DNA of 64,000 nucleotides from Enterobacter genomosp. O (GTDB lineage: Bacteria > Pseudomonadota > Gammaproteobacteria > Enterobacterales > Enterobacteriaceae): contig NZ_LECZ01000026.1 in the NCBI RefSeq assembly GCF_001022965.1, forward strand, positions 992,001 through 1,056,000, read 5' to 3'. How positions within the stretch are numbered: position 1 is the first letter of the stretch; each line of letters starts with the position of its first letter. Made by a program: the position numbers and the translations under genes. Under the pieces are notes generated by a model that did no database searches, was not told the DNA's origin, and saw only the letters and a list, made by a program, of their open reading frames with translations. This document shows positions 11,401-17,778 of this stretch, in pieces.

Positions 11401-13592
11401 CTGTCCGGTGACGTGGCCGTACCCGGCAGGCTGACATTACCGGAGCCATCGGTGGAGATGACGGTCAGCACTTCGCCGTTGGTCTGGGCGGGGTTTATCG
11501 GCGTACTGAAGGTGCCGTCGCCGTTGGCTGTGGTTTCACCGATAACCGTGCCATCGGCTCCTTTAATGGTAACCGTGCTGCCCGGTTCCGCCGTGCCGCT
11601 GATGCTTTGTCCATCATCAGCGACCTGAAGGTTGCCGGGCGCCAGAGGTGGCGTGGTGTCTGCGGCGGTGACGGTCGCCGCCGGGCTCTGGTTGCCTGCG
11701 GCGTCAGAGGCCACGACCGAAATGAGCTGACCGTTGGTTTGCGCAGGGGAGAGCGTGGCGACAAAATTACCATTGCCGTCGGTTGTCGTGCGGCCAACGA
11801 TCTCCCCGTTATTGTTGGTAATCACGATGCTGCTGTTAGGCTCGGCGGTACCGGTAATCTGCGTGCCTGCCGGGTTAAGGGTAATGACGGGAGTGTCCGG
11901 CGGTGTGGTATCCACGATGAAGACGATCGGCTGCGACATGGCGCTCTGGTTTCCGGCGCCATCGGTGCTCTGGACGGTAATGGAGTGAGAACCTTCCGCA
12001 AGCGGGCTGGTTGGCGTAATGGTCCAGGTGCCGTCTGGCTTAACGATCGCCTCGCCTACGAGCTTGCCATTATCATAAATGGAAATAGTGCTTCCGGGTT
12101 CTCCCCGGCCCGTCAGGCGCGGCTGAGTGGAGTCGGTAATCTGCCCCACGGCGAGGGCGCCTTTCAGCGAGCCGGTATCATCGTTAATCACGATGGCGCT
12201 GGGTGTGACCGGGGGAGTGAGATCCACGTTAAGGGTGAATGCGGGCGATGGGGTGCTGGTATTACCTGCCACATCCGTTGCCGTGACGGTGATCGAGTGG
12301 TTACCTTCACTGAGATTTACCGACGGGGTGAAGGTCCAGGTGCCGTTGCTGCCGGCCACTGCGGTGCCAATAGCGATAGAACCGTCATAAATGGTAATGG
12401 TGGAACCCGCTTCTGCGGTGCCGCTGATTTGTGGCCGCTGATCGTTGGTGTTGCCGCCGTTACTGATTGTTCCCGTCACCGGGCCGACATCGTCCGTTGC
12501 GCTGGTGATGACGGGGGCACCTGGCGCGGCTGTATCGACAATAAAGTTAAAGGCACCCGATGCCGGGCTGGTATTGCCAGCCGCATCGGTGGCGGTCGTG
12601 GTAATCGTGTGGCTGCCGTTAGCGAGATCGGTAGTCGGGGTAAAGCTCCAGCTACCTTTCGCATCCACCTGCGCGGTGCCAATCTTCTGGCCGTTATCGT
12701 AAAGGGTGATGGTGCTGCCGGGCTCGCCGATACCGCTTAAGGTCGGGCGGGCGTCGTCAGTACGCTGGCCGTTTTCCAGCGGGCCTGCCTTGTCGCCGAC
12801 ATCGTCATTGACTATCAGGATATCCGGAGCATCCGGCGCGGTGGTGTCCGGGGCGGTCACCGTTGTGCCCGGGCTGGTATTCCCCGATGGATCGGTAGCG
12901 GTGGCGGTAATCTGCTCGCCGTTGGTCAGCGGCGTCCCCAGGTCGATGGTGAATTTACCGTCGCTGCCGGTTTTACCCGTGCCAATCACATGGCCGTCGG
13001 CGTCTTTCAGCGTGATGGTACTGCCCGGTTCCGCGGTACCTGAGACGGTTTTACCATCCGCAGAGAACTGAAGACCGGTTGGGGCATTCGGCGGTGTCGT
13101 ATCCGGATCGGAAGGGTTTGTCGGCGTGCCGGGGTTCGTGCCGTTGTCATTATCGTCATCACCACCGCCGCCGCCACCACCACTTGCCGCCGCCGCGATG
13201 CCGCCCGCGGCGACAATGCCGCCCAGTGCCCACGGCCAGATGGCGGCGCCACCGGCATCACTCCCGGACGAGGCAAGCAGCACGTCCGTTGAGGCGATAG
13301 ATTCGTAGGTGGCGGCCCCGGTAGGATCTTCAATCCACCATAATGCGCCTTCGCTGTCCTGCAGAACCAGCTGGCTCGCCCCCTGAGCATCAGTGACGTA
13401 GAAGTTTTTAAGGGTAATCACCTCGCCGGAGTGGAGTGTGATCACCAGATCGTTACCGCTGCGGGCGAAATCGGCGACACTGGCCCGCTCGATATGAAGC
13501 TCAACGATAGAGGAATGGCTCAGCGTAACCTGGGTGCCTTCCGTGGTCGTTTCCACGCCAGTAAGTTTCGATATAACAGAGATTTGGCTCAT
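2418..13592 (-). CDS. bapA: Giant BapA-type biofilm adhesin with Ig-like repeats
   Basis: A 3724-residue surface protein exported by type I secretion. The N-terminal ~130 residues form the BapA prefix-like domain ('SNISK'-type start, 'VITLKNFYVTDAQG'), followed by a hydrophobic Ala/Gly stretch and a poly-Gly/Asp linker near residues 137-150. From about residue 150 to 2825 come roughly 25-30 bacterial Ig-like repeats of about 90-105 residues, recurring as 'TGTAEPGSTITI', 'GTWSFTPTTPL' and 'ATDAAGNTS'. Residues ~2830-3600 hold three or four larger VCBS-like units ('GQYGTLTI..DGSYTYNL'). The last ~120 residues ('AYGDTLIYQVLN', 'GDKIDIGDLL') match the type I secretion C-terminal target domain. 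There is no cleavable signal peptide, as expected. GGAG lies 10 bp before the ATG. Salmonella BapA is about 3800 residues. Role by family: cell-cell adhesion and biofilm. Confidence 0.93.
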   Translation of the reverse strand: MSQISVISKLTGVETTTEGTQVTLSHSSIVELHIERASVADFARSGNDLVITLHSGEVITLKNFYVTDAQGASQLVLQDSEGALWWIEDPTGAATYESIASTDVLLASSGSDAGGAAIWPWALGGIVAAGGIAAAASGGGGGGGDDDNDNGTNPGTPTNPSDPDTTPPNAPTGLQFSADGKTVSGTAEPGSTITLKDADGHVIGTGKTGSDGKFTIDLGTPLTNGEQITATATDPSGNTSPGTTVTAPDTTAPDAPDILIVNDDVGDKAGPLENGQRTDDARPTLSGIGEPGSTITLYDNGQKIGTAQVDAKGSWSFTPTTDLANGSHTITTTATDAAGNTSPASGAFNFIVDTAAPGAPVITSATDDVGPVTGTISNGGNTNDQRPQISGTAEAGSTITIYDGSIAIGTAVAGSNGTWTFTPSVNLSEGNHSITVTATDVAGNTSTPSPAFTLNVDLTPPVTPSAIVINDDTGSLKGALAVGQITDSTQPRLTGRGEPGSTISIYDNGKLVGEAIVKPDGTWTITPTSPLAEGSHSITVQSTDGAGNQSAMSQPIVFIVDTTPPDTPVITLNPAGTQITGTAEPNSSIVITNNNGEIVGRTTTDGNGNFVATLSPAQTNGQLISVVASDAAGNQSPAATVTAADTTPPLAPGNLQVADDGQSISGTAEPGSTVTIKGADGTVIGETTANGDGTFSTPINPAQTNGEVLTVISTDGSGNVSLPGTATSPDSTAPLAPDNVVVSGDGTTVTGTAEAGSTVTIREGGVTVGQAVTDDQGNFSVTLNPPKANGEALTADATDPAGNTGPTTPALAPDITPAQTPVILSVVDDFPATTGPVGQGGLTNDATPTISGTGEAGTTLYIYSGSDQIGTLVIPSSGQWSFTPTVHLHEGGHVLSAKAIDAAGNASATSNTWSITVDSVAPGTPVITQVVDNVEGRTGALDIGETTNDPTPTLNGTAEPGATVTIRLDGTGIGTAVADSNGAWTFTPTTPIGNGQHTVTVVATDAAGNSSSPSGGFTFTVDITPPPAATIATVTDDAGDVQGPLNSGDTTDDTQPLLQGSAPADTIITLYDGNTLLGTATLDGSGGWSFTPTTPLTNGPHSITVHATDAAGNTTVSDPFDLVVDTVAPATPDTPAVTVNPDGGTTEVALNPGEVTRDTTPTLSGTGEAGDTVTIYIGGVKVDEVPVGSDGNWSWTPTTPLATGTYDITLTVTNKDGAGNESAPSQPVTITIDTDPPATPAAPTVTDSVSQITGPVADGGTTNDPRPVLSGTGTANDVIIIYDSVNNQPATEVGRVTVDSTGNWSWRPDSSIDEGSHEFTATATDEAGNVSDPSAGITITVDTEAPDIPVISAVGGEPSGGIITDTTPTVGGTGVNGETVIIYNNGVKVGQVVVANGEWSLALPTQTDGQLNITVAGVDAAGNVSDLSQVFTVTLDSIAPEIPQINAVSDSQFTNSILYTRDGTPTLTGTGEPGSTVIVSVDGVPSPITVTVQPNGSWSWTAGSTLSDTSHTFTVSAVDTAGNTSGNSAPLSVTVDTNDPDAPVVSGIAIEGTPLTGTAEAGATVTVTDSNGNVLGTGVATGGNFSIALSPAQQDGAVLTVTATDASGRTSPEADFTVSGTVSNLPEVPIITAITDDVGTVTGNVLGKTSDDTAPVISGTAPAGSTVTLYQDGSLIPLAIIPVGSGGTWSYQLLLPLSPGNHFFEATTTVGLFTSGLSPAATVTIDLTAPGTPTIGAVVDDVGPGTGPLTNGQATNDNQPTLTGTGAVGDTITVYSNGVLLGTTQVGSTGTWSYTTPVLAEGNNVLTIRETDPAGNQSGPSAGFTVVVDTISTTPTITNVTDNVGNAATTVVSGDPTNDATPTITGTADANSVVTIFDGGTQIAVVTADGTGAWTFTPDTALGEGLHSFTVIATDPQGNVSQVSNTWGVVVDLTAPAVPVLDTVSDNAAGGIVGNLTTGQVTNDDTPTLTGRGTAGSTIHILNNGVEIGTAPVDVNGNWSFTPNPGLGDGSYNIRINASDAAGNVSANSPVFVFTVDTTGPSAPGIVSVIDDVGPVTGTLSTGNSTNDARPTFNGTGEIGATVHIIVDGSEIGTAVVNAQGNWTFTPDTALAEGPHAITFNATDAAGNTGATTAPFNLTVDTIAPSAPVISTAADNAGSVQAPLTSGQSTDDTTPTLTGTAAANATITIYENGQQVGTATANGSGAWSFTPSTPLANGSHTWTATATDAAGNVSPASPGFTLVVDTTPPNAPVISQAIDDVGTITGALSSGQTTDDTIPRLVGTSEPFATVNIFEGTTLVGTGTADASGSWSILLNTTLATGTHSFTARATDAAGNTSDPSATFSLTIDTTPPAQPVLSSIVDDVGNAATPIGDGGLTNDAQPTLTGTAEAGATVKIFDNGVQIGSVTATGGAWSFTPTTPLANGQHSLTFTATDAAGNASAPTTGYVINVDATAPAAPAISSVVDDVGSITGPITGGNPTNDARPTLNGTAEANATVRIYDGGTLVGTVTADANGNWTLPQTTTLGEGSHTFTATATDAAGNTSVASAPTTITVDLTAPGAPGSLAVITNGTHVTGTAEAGSTVTITTSTGTVLGTATADGSGNFNATITPAQTDGGSLLVYATDKAGNAGVSASVIAPVTPIPNAPVIATINDNVGTVTGNLTNGKTTDDTTPTLSGTALAGSTVTLYNNGVSMGTVVADGSGNWSFTTPALGEGAHAFTATASNGSGTSPVSGATTVIVDLTAPTAPTGTINADGSVLTGNAEAGSTVSIRLADGTTVTTTAGSNGTYSYTFLNKQTEGQTLQITATDAAGNTSLPGSVLAPVVPLSASNNVEELDLSTTATVTNSQYSDYGFLLVGAVGNVLTLLGNDTAQVDFTVGSGGSADIVVNANATGAVLSLLNTLELVVQRFDSVNGTWTTVIDTGQPQFADLLTLGATGVSLNLTGLANGDYRVLSYNTNLLATGSYTSLDVAVKETSAGTVTGDTSLNGNVILDTDPTAGSDNAPAGTTVSAVTNALGVTTSVNADGTVVQGQYGTLTINRDGSYTYNLTDTSAAVIGRTESFTYTITHNGVSASANLVLSLGAGSVTNGIVAVDDTASLTFDTTVSEINNGTSSQGGFTLVGINLGNTLGLNLLDDMTNPIIYNVEEGTTRTMTIQASVGGVALASVFDLYVYKFNNATQTFEQVRVESGWLRAPLLGGTSPQLTLNLPAGEYLFLLNTAAGITALTAYTLSVLQDHVYSVASISETTTGDVLTNDPVPAGTVVSDVNGVTVNGSGTTTIQGEYGTLTIDSSGQYTYTLKSGVGADHISTPDTFVYTITAPDGSKDTATLNITPTARAMDAVNDVSAVMNVTSVHHTSTYSDTTVGSASWTTALFSSTQGSGSGTFVVDPNTALHNASLHFNVASLLALGGLTVNWTISDANGAIRTGSFSGGSLLGGSIDVPLTGLDLNAGTYTLSYTGSVPGLSVGNITITPSVNGTTYSLSQFDATSGHFVNGNIFDGTDSAGAMDQLHSVDTRLSVTGYNGVTTTLDPYNGSATVNVTGHYGTLAIGADGHYTYTLNTGVSLSTITSKETFNYTLTDANGKTDSATLTINMAPQFISSEHNDAITGTAYGDTLIYQVLNSTAGNATGGNVSSATGDHWTGFSLAQGDKIDIGDLLVGWNGSASTLGNYLHVTNSNGNTVISIDRDGAGATYTNTALVTLDGVQTTYDELVNQQHIIT

Positions 13593-14353
13593 TTAAGTAT
13601 TACTCCAGCAGAAGTGTCGTGAACGGCGAGCAAGACGAGCCATCTCTGCTGAAGGTAAAGGGCGCCCCCGGCGCAGTTGCTGTTATAACGCAGCACTGAC
13701 CGTTATTTTTAGCGCGCACGATGCCCGCCAGGATTTAGAGTGGCAACATCAGAGCGAATCTAATTACGTATCAAAGAGAACAGTTTTTATTCGTGTTTTT
13801 TGCCTTATAAAACCCTGTAATTAATAGAGGAATTGTTTTTGAGGATATAAAAATGATATAGACAGAAAACTGTAGTTGTGCAACTTAAGCTTTCGTAAAT
13901 AGAGAGGTAAACAATGAAGTGGACATTGATGTATTGATGGTCTTTATAATTTTATTTTTTATCTTGTTGTTTTATAATGATTTTATTTTATGTGTTGGTG
14001 CTGGTAATTAATGCTGTTGTTGTGGTGTGATAATTGGTAGGGACCTCTTGGAATATAAATTAAAAGGCTATTGTTTATGCCTGCTTAATACGCATTTAAG
14101 TTAGGGTAACGTTTTTGATGTAAGATATATTATGTCATTTGTTAAATGAAAATATATTCTTATGCAGAATTAAAACTCTGCTAATGTGCGGAAAAAACAA
14201 CGCCGGAGGGCAAGGATAAAATAACCTGTTTTATTTTCAATGCGGTTACGACATAAGCATGATTTTGGCCTGGCAAAAACTTCACCGAAGAACGAATAAA
14301 AATCATCAGTCGGGCGTTTACTGACGTCACTTCCTTTTACCCTGGAGCTTTAT
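13593..14353. promoter_or_regulatory. AT-rich divergent regulatory region upstream of bapA
   Basis: A 760-bp stretch between the divergent bapA and TPR/sigma genes holds no convincing gene. It is far richer in A+T than either side, especially 13780-14220, and resembles an H-NS-silenced, long regulatory region. A very short reading frame with a good GAGAGG site starts at 13913 and encodes only seven residues (MKWTLMY); its meaning is unclear. No specific promoter can be assigned with confidence. Confidence 0.45.
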
Positions 14354-14881
14354 ATGAACACGACCTCGCTTCGTTTGATCTCGGTGCTGATTTTTTCCCT
14401 GCTGTCTCCGCTGGCGCTGGCCATGGGCGATAATAGTACCGAGAGCAAAACGCCCGACTGTCCTTCCGGACAGGTGTATGACAGCGCAACCCAGAAATGC
14501 GTGCCGGACAAGAGCAGCAGCCTCAGCGACCAGGACAAAACCAACTATGCGTACCATCTCGCGAAGAAAGGGGAGTACCAGGCGGCGCTGAACCTGCTTG
14601 ATTCGCTGAAAAATGGCAATACGGCTGAAGCGTGGAACTATCGCGGGTTCGCCACCCGCAAGCTTGGCCGCACGGACGAAGGCATTGGTTACTACCAGCG
14701 CGCGCTGGCTATCGCCCCGGATTATGCCAAAGCCCGGGAATATCTCGGTGAAGCGTGGATGGTGAAAGGACGGCCCGATCTCGCGAAAGAACAGCTGAAG
14801 GTGATTGCCGGTATTTGTGGCCAGTCCTGCGAGGAGTACCGTGACCTTCAGGCCGCCATCAACGGACATCCGGAATCCTGA
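14354..14881 (+). CDS. Exported tetratricopeptide-repeat protein
   Basis: 175 residues. A signal peptide (hydrophobic 'LISVLIFSLLSPLALA', cleavage near residue 23) precedes a short Cys-containing segment (C37, 'TQKCVPD') and at least two TPR units around residues 62-140 ('NYAYHLAKKGEYQAALNLL', 'AWNYRGFATRKLGRTDEGI', 'YYQRALAIAPDYAKAREYL'). A C-terminal 'ICGQSC' may form a disulphide in the periplasm. TPRs are protein-docking modules; the partner is unknown. It starts after a CTGGAGC site and is followed at once by the sigma and anti-sigma genes, suggesting one operon in which it could be an envelope sensor or regulated target. The operon is divergent from bapA. Confidence 0.85.
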   Translation: MNTTSLRLISVLIFSLLSPLALAMGDNSTESKTPDCPSGQVYDSATQKCVPDKSSSLSDQDKTNYAYHLAKKGEYQAALNLLDSLKNGNTAEAWNYRGFATRKLGRTDEGIGYYQRALAIAPDYAKAREYLGEAWMVKGRPDLAKEQLKVIAGICGQSCEEYRDLQAAINGHPES

Positions 14882-14888
14882 TTTTCTC

Positions 14889-15419
14889 GTGGAGGGAAAA
14901 CACATCGCTACCCGTGAGGTTCGCCAACTGTTAGCCGAACACCTGCCGCGTCTCTGGCGCTATGGGCTGGTGCTGTCGCGAAACAGGGATATCGCCGAAG
15001 AGCTGGTTCAGTCCACCTGCGTCCGTGCGCTTGAAAGAAGCGGCCAGTATACGCCGGGCACGCGCATCGACAGGTGGCTGTTCGCGATCCTGCACTCCAT
15101 CTGGATCTCTGAGCTTCGGGCACGGCACGTGCGTCAGGGGCAGGGGTTTGTGGCAAGCGACGAGCTTCTGGCCCCTGACACCCGTGAACAGGATGAAACG
15201 CGTCTGCATTACCTGAAGGTGATGCAGCGCGTCGGCGCACTCCCTGAAGCCCAGCGCAACGCGGTATTTTTGGTTTACGTCGAAGGCTTTACCTACCAGG
15301 AGGCGGCGGAGACCCTGGCGGTGCCCATTGGTACCGTGATGAGCCGACTGGCGACGGCGCGGGCAACGCTTGCCAGGTCCGTCGACGCACTGCCTCCGGT
15401 AAAGGAGAAACGCTCTTGA
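14889..15419 (+). CDS. ECF-type RNA polymerase sigma factor
   Basis: About 176 residues from the GTG at 14889. Sigma region 2 is visible as 'LWRYGLVLSRNRDIAEELVQSTCVRALE' with the region 2.4-like 'RIDRWLFAILHSIWISELR'. Region 4 is the helix-turn-helix 'LPEAQRNAVFLVYVEGFTYQEAAETLAVPIGTVMSRL'. These are the hallmarks of group 4 sigma factors, which redirect RNA polymerase to stress promoters and are held off by an anti-sigma factor, here the next gene. The start is uncertain: GTG 14889 lacks a good ribosome site, while GGAGGG at 14891-14896 sits ideally before an in-frame ATC at 14904. The only in-frame ATG is inside the preceding TPR gene and is unlikely. Confidence 0.88.
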   Translation: MEGKHIATREVRQLLAEHLPRLWRYGLVLSRNRDIAEELVQSTCVRALERSGQYTPGTRIDRWLFAILHSIWISELRARHVRQGQGFVASDELLAPDTREQDETRLHYLKVMQRVGALPEAQRNAVFLVYVEGFTYQEAAETLAVPIGTVMSRLATARATLARSVDALPPVKEKRS

Positions 15420-16207
15420 ACTCGCACCGTTTTACACCGCCCTATAACGACGATGCTATCGTTGCATGGATAGATGGCGAGATGTGCCGCGCCGACGCGC
15501 AGCAGTTTGAAGAACAGTTGAAACGTGACGAACGCCTCGCCGGGCGAACCGACGAGCTGATGAAAAGCAGCCTGGATTACGCCGGGGCGTTTGCCTCCCT
15601 GCTGGATGACGCTCCCCTCGGAGCGATGCAGGCGCGTCTGGCGGCGCTTCCCGATCCACAGGCCTCCACGCCGGCTGGCGTGAGCAGGCGGTCGCTGATT
15701 GCGGCCTCGGTCAGCTTTTTGCTGGTCGGTTCCGGGCTGGGATATCTGCTGCGGCCCGCTTCAGCCCCTGACGATGAGAACGCCCATATTCGCGACCTCG
15801 AAGCGCAATATATGTCCCTTTACAGCGTCGAGACGCTGCTGGATATGGACAGCGCGGCGCCTGTCCTGCAGCGCGGGCTGGAAAGGGCAGCGCAGGACAT
15901 CGGCGTGAAGCTGAACATGTCGCAGCTTGTCCTGCAGGGGGCAGAGCTAAAAATGGTGCGCATGCTGCGCTATGAAACCACCTCGATCGCGCAAATCGCG
16001 TGGATCGGCGCCGACTACGGCCCGCTGGCGCTCTGTATCTCCCCGGTTGATGAGAAGACGACGGCCTCTCTGCGCCAGGAGCAGCGGCACGGCATGAACC
16101 TGGCGTGGTGGCAGGATGCGGGATATCAGTTTGTACTGATTGGCCGCAACCCGCAGCCTCACCTGAGGGGAAGCGCGGAGCAGCTACAGCGCCTGATCTC
16201 AGGATGA
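15416..16207 (+). CDS. Membrane-anchored anti-sigma factor
   Basis: 263 residues beginning at TTG 15416, which overlaps the sigma factor stop as TTGA behind an AAAGGAGAAA ribosome site, implying translational coupling. The N-terminal ~90 residues ('DDAIVAWIDGEMCRADAQQFEEQL') look like a sigma-binding anti-sigma domain without the canonical zinc HxxxCxxC. One membrane segment ('RRSLIAASVSFLLVGSGLGYLL', about 96-117) follows, then a periplasmic domain of ~145 residues with a 'MNLAWWQDAGYQFVLIG' C-terminus as in RskA/ChrR-type transmembrane anti-sigma proteins. It is predicted to sequester the ECF factor at the inner membrane. Its 3' end overlaps the convergent YceI gene by 9 bp. Confidence 0.85.
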   Translation: MNSHRFTPPYNDDAIVAWIDGEMCRADAQQFEEQLKRDERLAGRTDELMKSSLDYAGAFASLLDDAPLGAMQARLAALPDPQASTPAGVSRRSLIAASVSFLLVGSGLGYLLRPASAPDDENAHIRDLEAQYMSLYSVETLLDMDSAAPVLQRGLERAAQDIGVKLNMSQLVLQGAELKMVRMLRYETTSIAQIAWIGADYGPLALCISPVDEKTTASLRQEQRHGMNLAWWQDAGYQFVLIGRNPQPHLRGSAEQLQRLISG

Positions 16208-16756
16208 GGGTACGCCGTGAGCCTGAATCGCAATGGCGATGGCAATACGATCGTCCACGACCAGGGCAAACTTATCCATCCCATAGGACGCGCGTGATAT
16301 CGCCGTGGTGGCATCAAGCGTCAGAGCCTGCGCGTGCGGGTCTTTCACGACGGCCTCCAGGATCACTGGGCGGGCAATGTTGCGTACGGTGAGCGTGCCG
16401 AACACCCTGAACCGCCCGGCACCCACGTCGACTACGCGAGAGCTGATGAACTCGATAGTCGGGTAGCGCTCAGAATCAAAAAACATGTCGCTTTTCAGCT
16501 GCCAGGTGAGCAGCTTGTTTGAGGCCACCAGGGTTGCCACGGGAATGGTGACGTGGATGTGGTCGTCAACGTCGTTATTCGGATTGAGCGTCACGGCCCC
16601 CGTCACGCCGCTGAACGTCGCCCAGGAAAGGATGCCGCCGAAGGCATGCCACGATAGCCGAATGGCGGTGTTATCGGTGTCGATAAGGTAGCTTTTCGGG
16701 GCGGCCAGCGCCCACGGACAAACCAAAATCAGCAGTATCACCAGGCGTCGTAGCAT
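16199..16756 (-). CDS. YceI-family periplasmic protein
   Basis: 185 residues from ATG 16756. A signal peptide ('LVILLILVCPWALA') precedes a YceI lipocalin-like domain: 'SYLIDTDNTAIRLSWHAFGG', 'DMFFDSERYPTIEFIS', 'GTLTVRNIARPVILEA', 'AISRASYGMDKF'. This barrel family binds isoprenoid-type lipids such as octaprenol derivatives; the physiological substrate here is unknown. An in-frame ATG further upstream would place the signal peptide internally, so the later start is preferred. It faces the sigma/anti-sigma operon tail to tail and could share its envelope-stress theme, which is inference only. Confidence 0.85.
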   Translation of the reverse strand: MLRRLVILLILVCPWALAAPKSYLIDTDNTAIRLSWHAFGGILSWATFSGVTGAVTLNPNNDVDDHIHVTIPVATLVASNKLLTWQLKSDMFFDSERYPTIEFISSRVVDVGAGRFRVFGTLTVRNIARPVILEAVVKDPHAQALTLDATTAISRASYGMDKFALVVDDRIAIAIAIQAHGVPSS

Positions 16757-16922
16757 TTCAGGATCTCTTTTAGGGGGGCAGGGAGTAAACGCGTCACCCC
16801 CTGGATCTATTCGGCTTTTCTGCGTCAGGATTTGACATCTTTTAATCGCGAGCGCGAAGGCGGAGCCGCATCGCATGAGCCTGGTGAGAAGTGTAGACGG
16901 CAGGAAGCAAAGCGGTGGGGAA

Positions 16923-16949
16923 TAAAAAAGGCCGCGTGCGCGGCCTTTC
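16923..16949. terminator. Bidirectional rho-independent terminator
   Basis: A GGCCGCG/CGCGGCC stem flanked by A-run on the left and CTTT on the right. Read on the minus strand it ends in a T-run just after the 118-residue periplasmic protein gene, whose terminator it should be. Confidence 0.85.
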
Positions 16950-16956
16950 GAAGGGA

Positions 16957-17313
16957 TTACTCAGTGACTTTCTTTTCCAGCTCGCTGGCACCTTCTTTGG
17001 TTTTGTTCCAGCCTTTCTCTGCGCCTTCTTTGGTGGCATCCCACCCTTTCTCGGTGCCTTGCTTGGTTTTATGCCAGGCTTTCTGGGAATCTTCGCTGAC
17101 CTTGCTGCCAAAGCTTTCGCTTTTACCTTCCGCAGCGTGCTTCTGTTTCAGCTTCAGCTCTTCACCTTTGTTCTGCTCTTCATGCAGTTTTTGCTTTGCC
17201 TCGTTGGCGTTTGCGTTCGCCGCCGCGACGGTATCGTCAGTTGCATGTGTGGTCGCAGCAAATACTGGGGAAGCCAGCAGAACGGCAGATAATGCGATAA
17301 TTGTTTTTTTCAT
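16957..17313 (-). CDS. Periplasmic LEA-like protein with 11-residue repeats
   Basis: 118 residues with a signal peptide (1-19, ending 'SPVFA'). The mature part is Lys/Glu/Ala-rich and predicted helical. Residues 78-110 hold three tandem 11-residue repeats: KAWHKTKQGTE, KGWDATKEGAE, KGWNKTKEGAS, with Trp at 80, 91 and 102. The 11-residue period and charged amphipathic make-up resemble group 3 LEA/desiccation proteins, but the regular Trp is distinctive. No assigned function is recognised. GAGG lies 6 bp before the ATG, and a strong terminator follows, so it is monocistronic. A role in osmotic or drying stress is inference from composition. Confidence 0.8.
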   Translation of the reverse strand: MKKTIIALSAVLLASPVFAATTHATDDTVAAANANANEAKQKLHEEQNKGEELKLKQKHAAEGKSESFGSKVSEDSQKAWHKTKQGTEKGWDATKEGAEKGWNKTKEGASELEKKVTE

Positions 17314-17438
17314 AATATCCTCATTTAACGTTATCGGTTATGAGCGTGGTTCAGCATGGCACAGGCGAAGCGGGATGGCTTTAGGAAAAAACTGTAATGA
17401 GATCAATGTGCCCTGATGAGGAGAATTTCGCCTGAGGA

Positions 17439-17522
17439 TTATCCAAAGGATAAAAAGCCTATTTCAGCGAGGGCGGCAAGGGTCAGGAGAATGAAGATTA
17501 TGACGGTTATGGGTTTGTACAT
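17439..17522 (-). CDS. 27-residue single-span membrane peptide
   Basis: A small frame (MYKPITVIIFILLTLAALAE... to a final SFG) with one clear hydrophobic helix covering most of its length. A strong ribosome site, GGAAGGAACC, lies 7-8 bp before the ATG. Small membrane proteins of this shape are common in enterobacteria, often stress-induced, and usually missed by gene finders. It stands alone between the 11-mer-repeat gene and the nucleotidyltransferase gene. No homologue is claimed. Confidence 0.55.
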   Translation of the reverse strand: MYKPITVIIFILLTLAALAEIGFLSFG

Positions 17523-17778
17523 ATTTGGGTTCCTTCCGGGTTGGGCGGCTAATCCGTAGCGCTGTGTGGTGTTTTTTTATTCTGCATAGGGGGAGGGGCG
17601 GTGTCGTTGATGTTTGTCAAAGGGAGAGAGTACATTCCCAGGCGAGACGGTGAATGCGCTCTGTGAGGGCTGGACGTGATGATTGTGGCGGAGCGATCGA
17701 AGATTAAAAATATCTGGCCTGCCTATACCCTGCGCGATATTCTGTAATGCTTTGTCTTTTTTGTGAACAGGAAAAAGT

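Noticed and set aside
2259-13300. Many large plus-strand open frames within bapA (up to 663 codons)
   Set aside because: High-GC repeat coding on the minus strand keeps antisense frames open; they are repetitive in step with the Ig units and have no independent signals.
13913-13936. Seven-residue frame (MKWTLMY) with a GAGAGG site upstream of the sigma operon
   Set aside because: Too short and without hairpin or attenuator structure; noted in the intergenic entry only.
14805-14888. Longer start of the sigma factor at an in-frame ATG inside the TPR gene
   Set aside because: It would overlap the TPR coding region by 77 bp, lacks a ribosome site and adds no sigma-like sequence.
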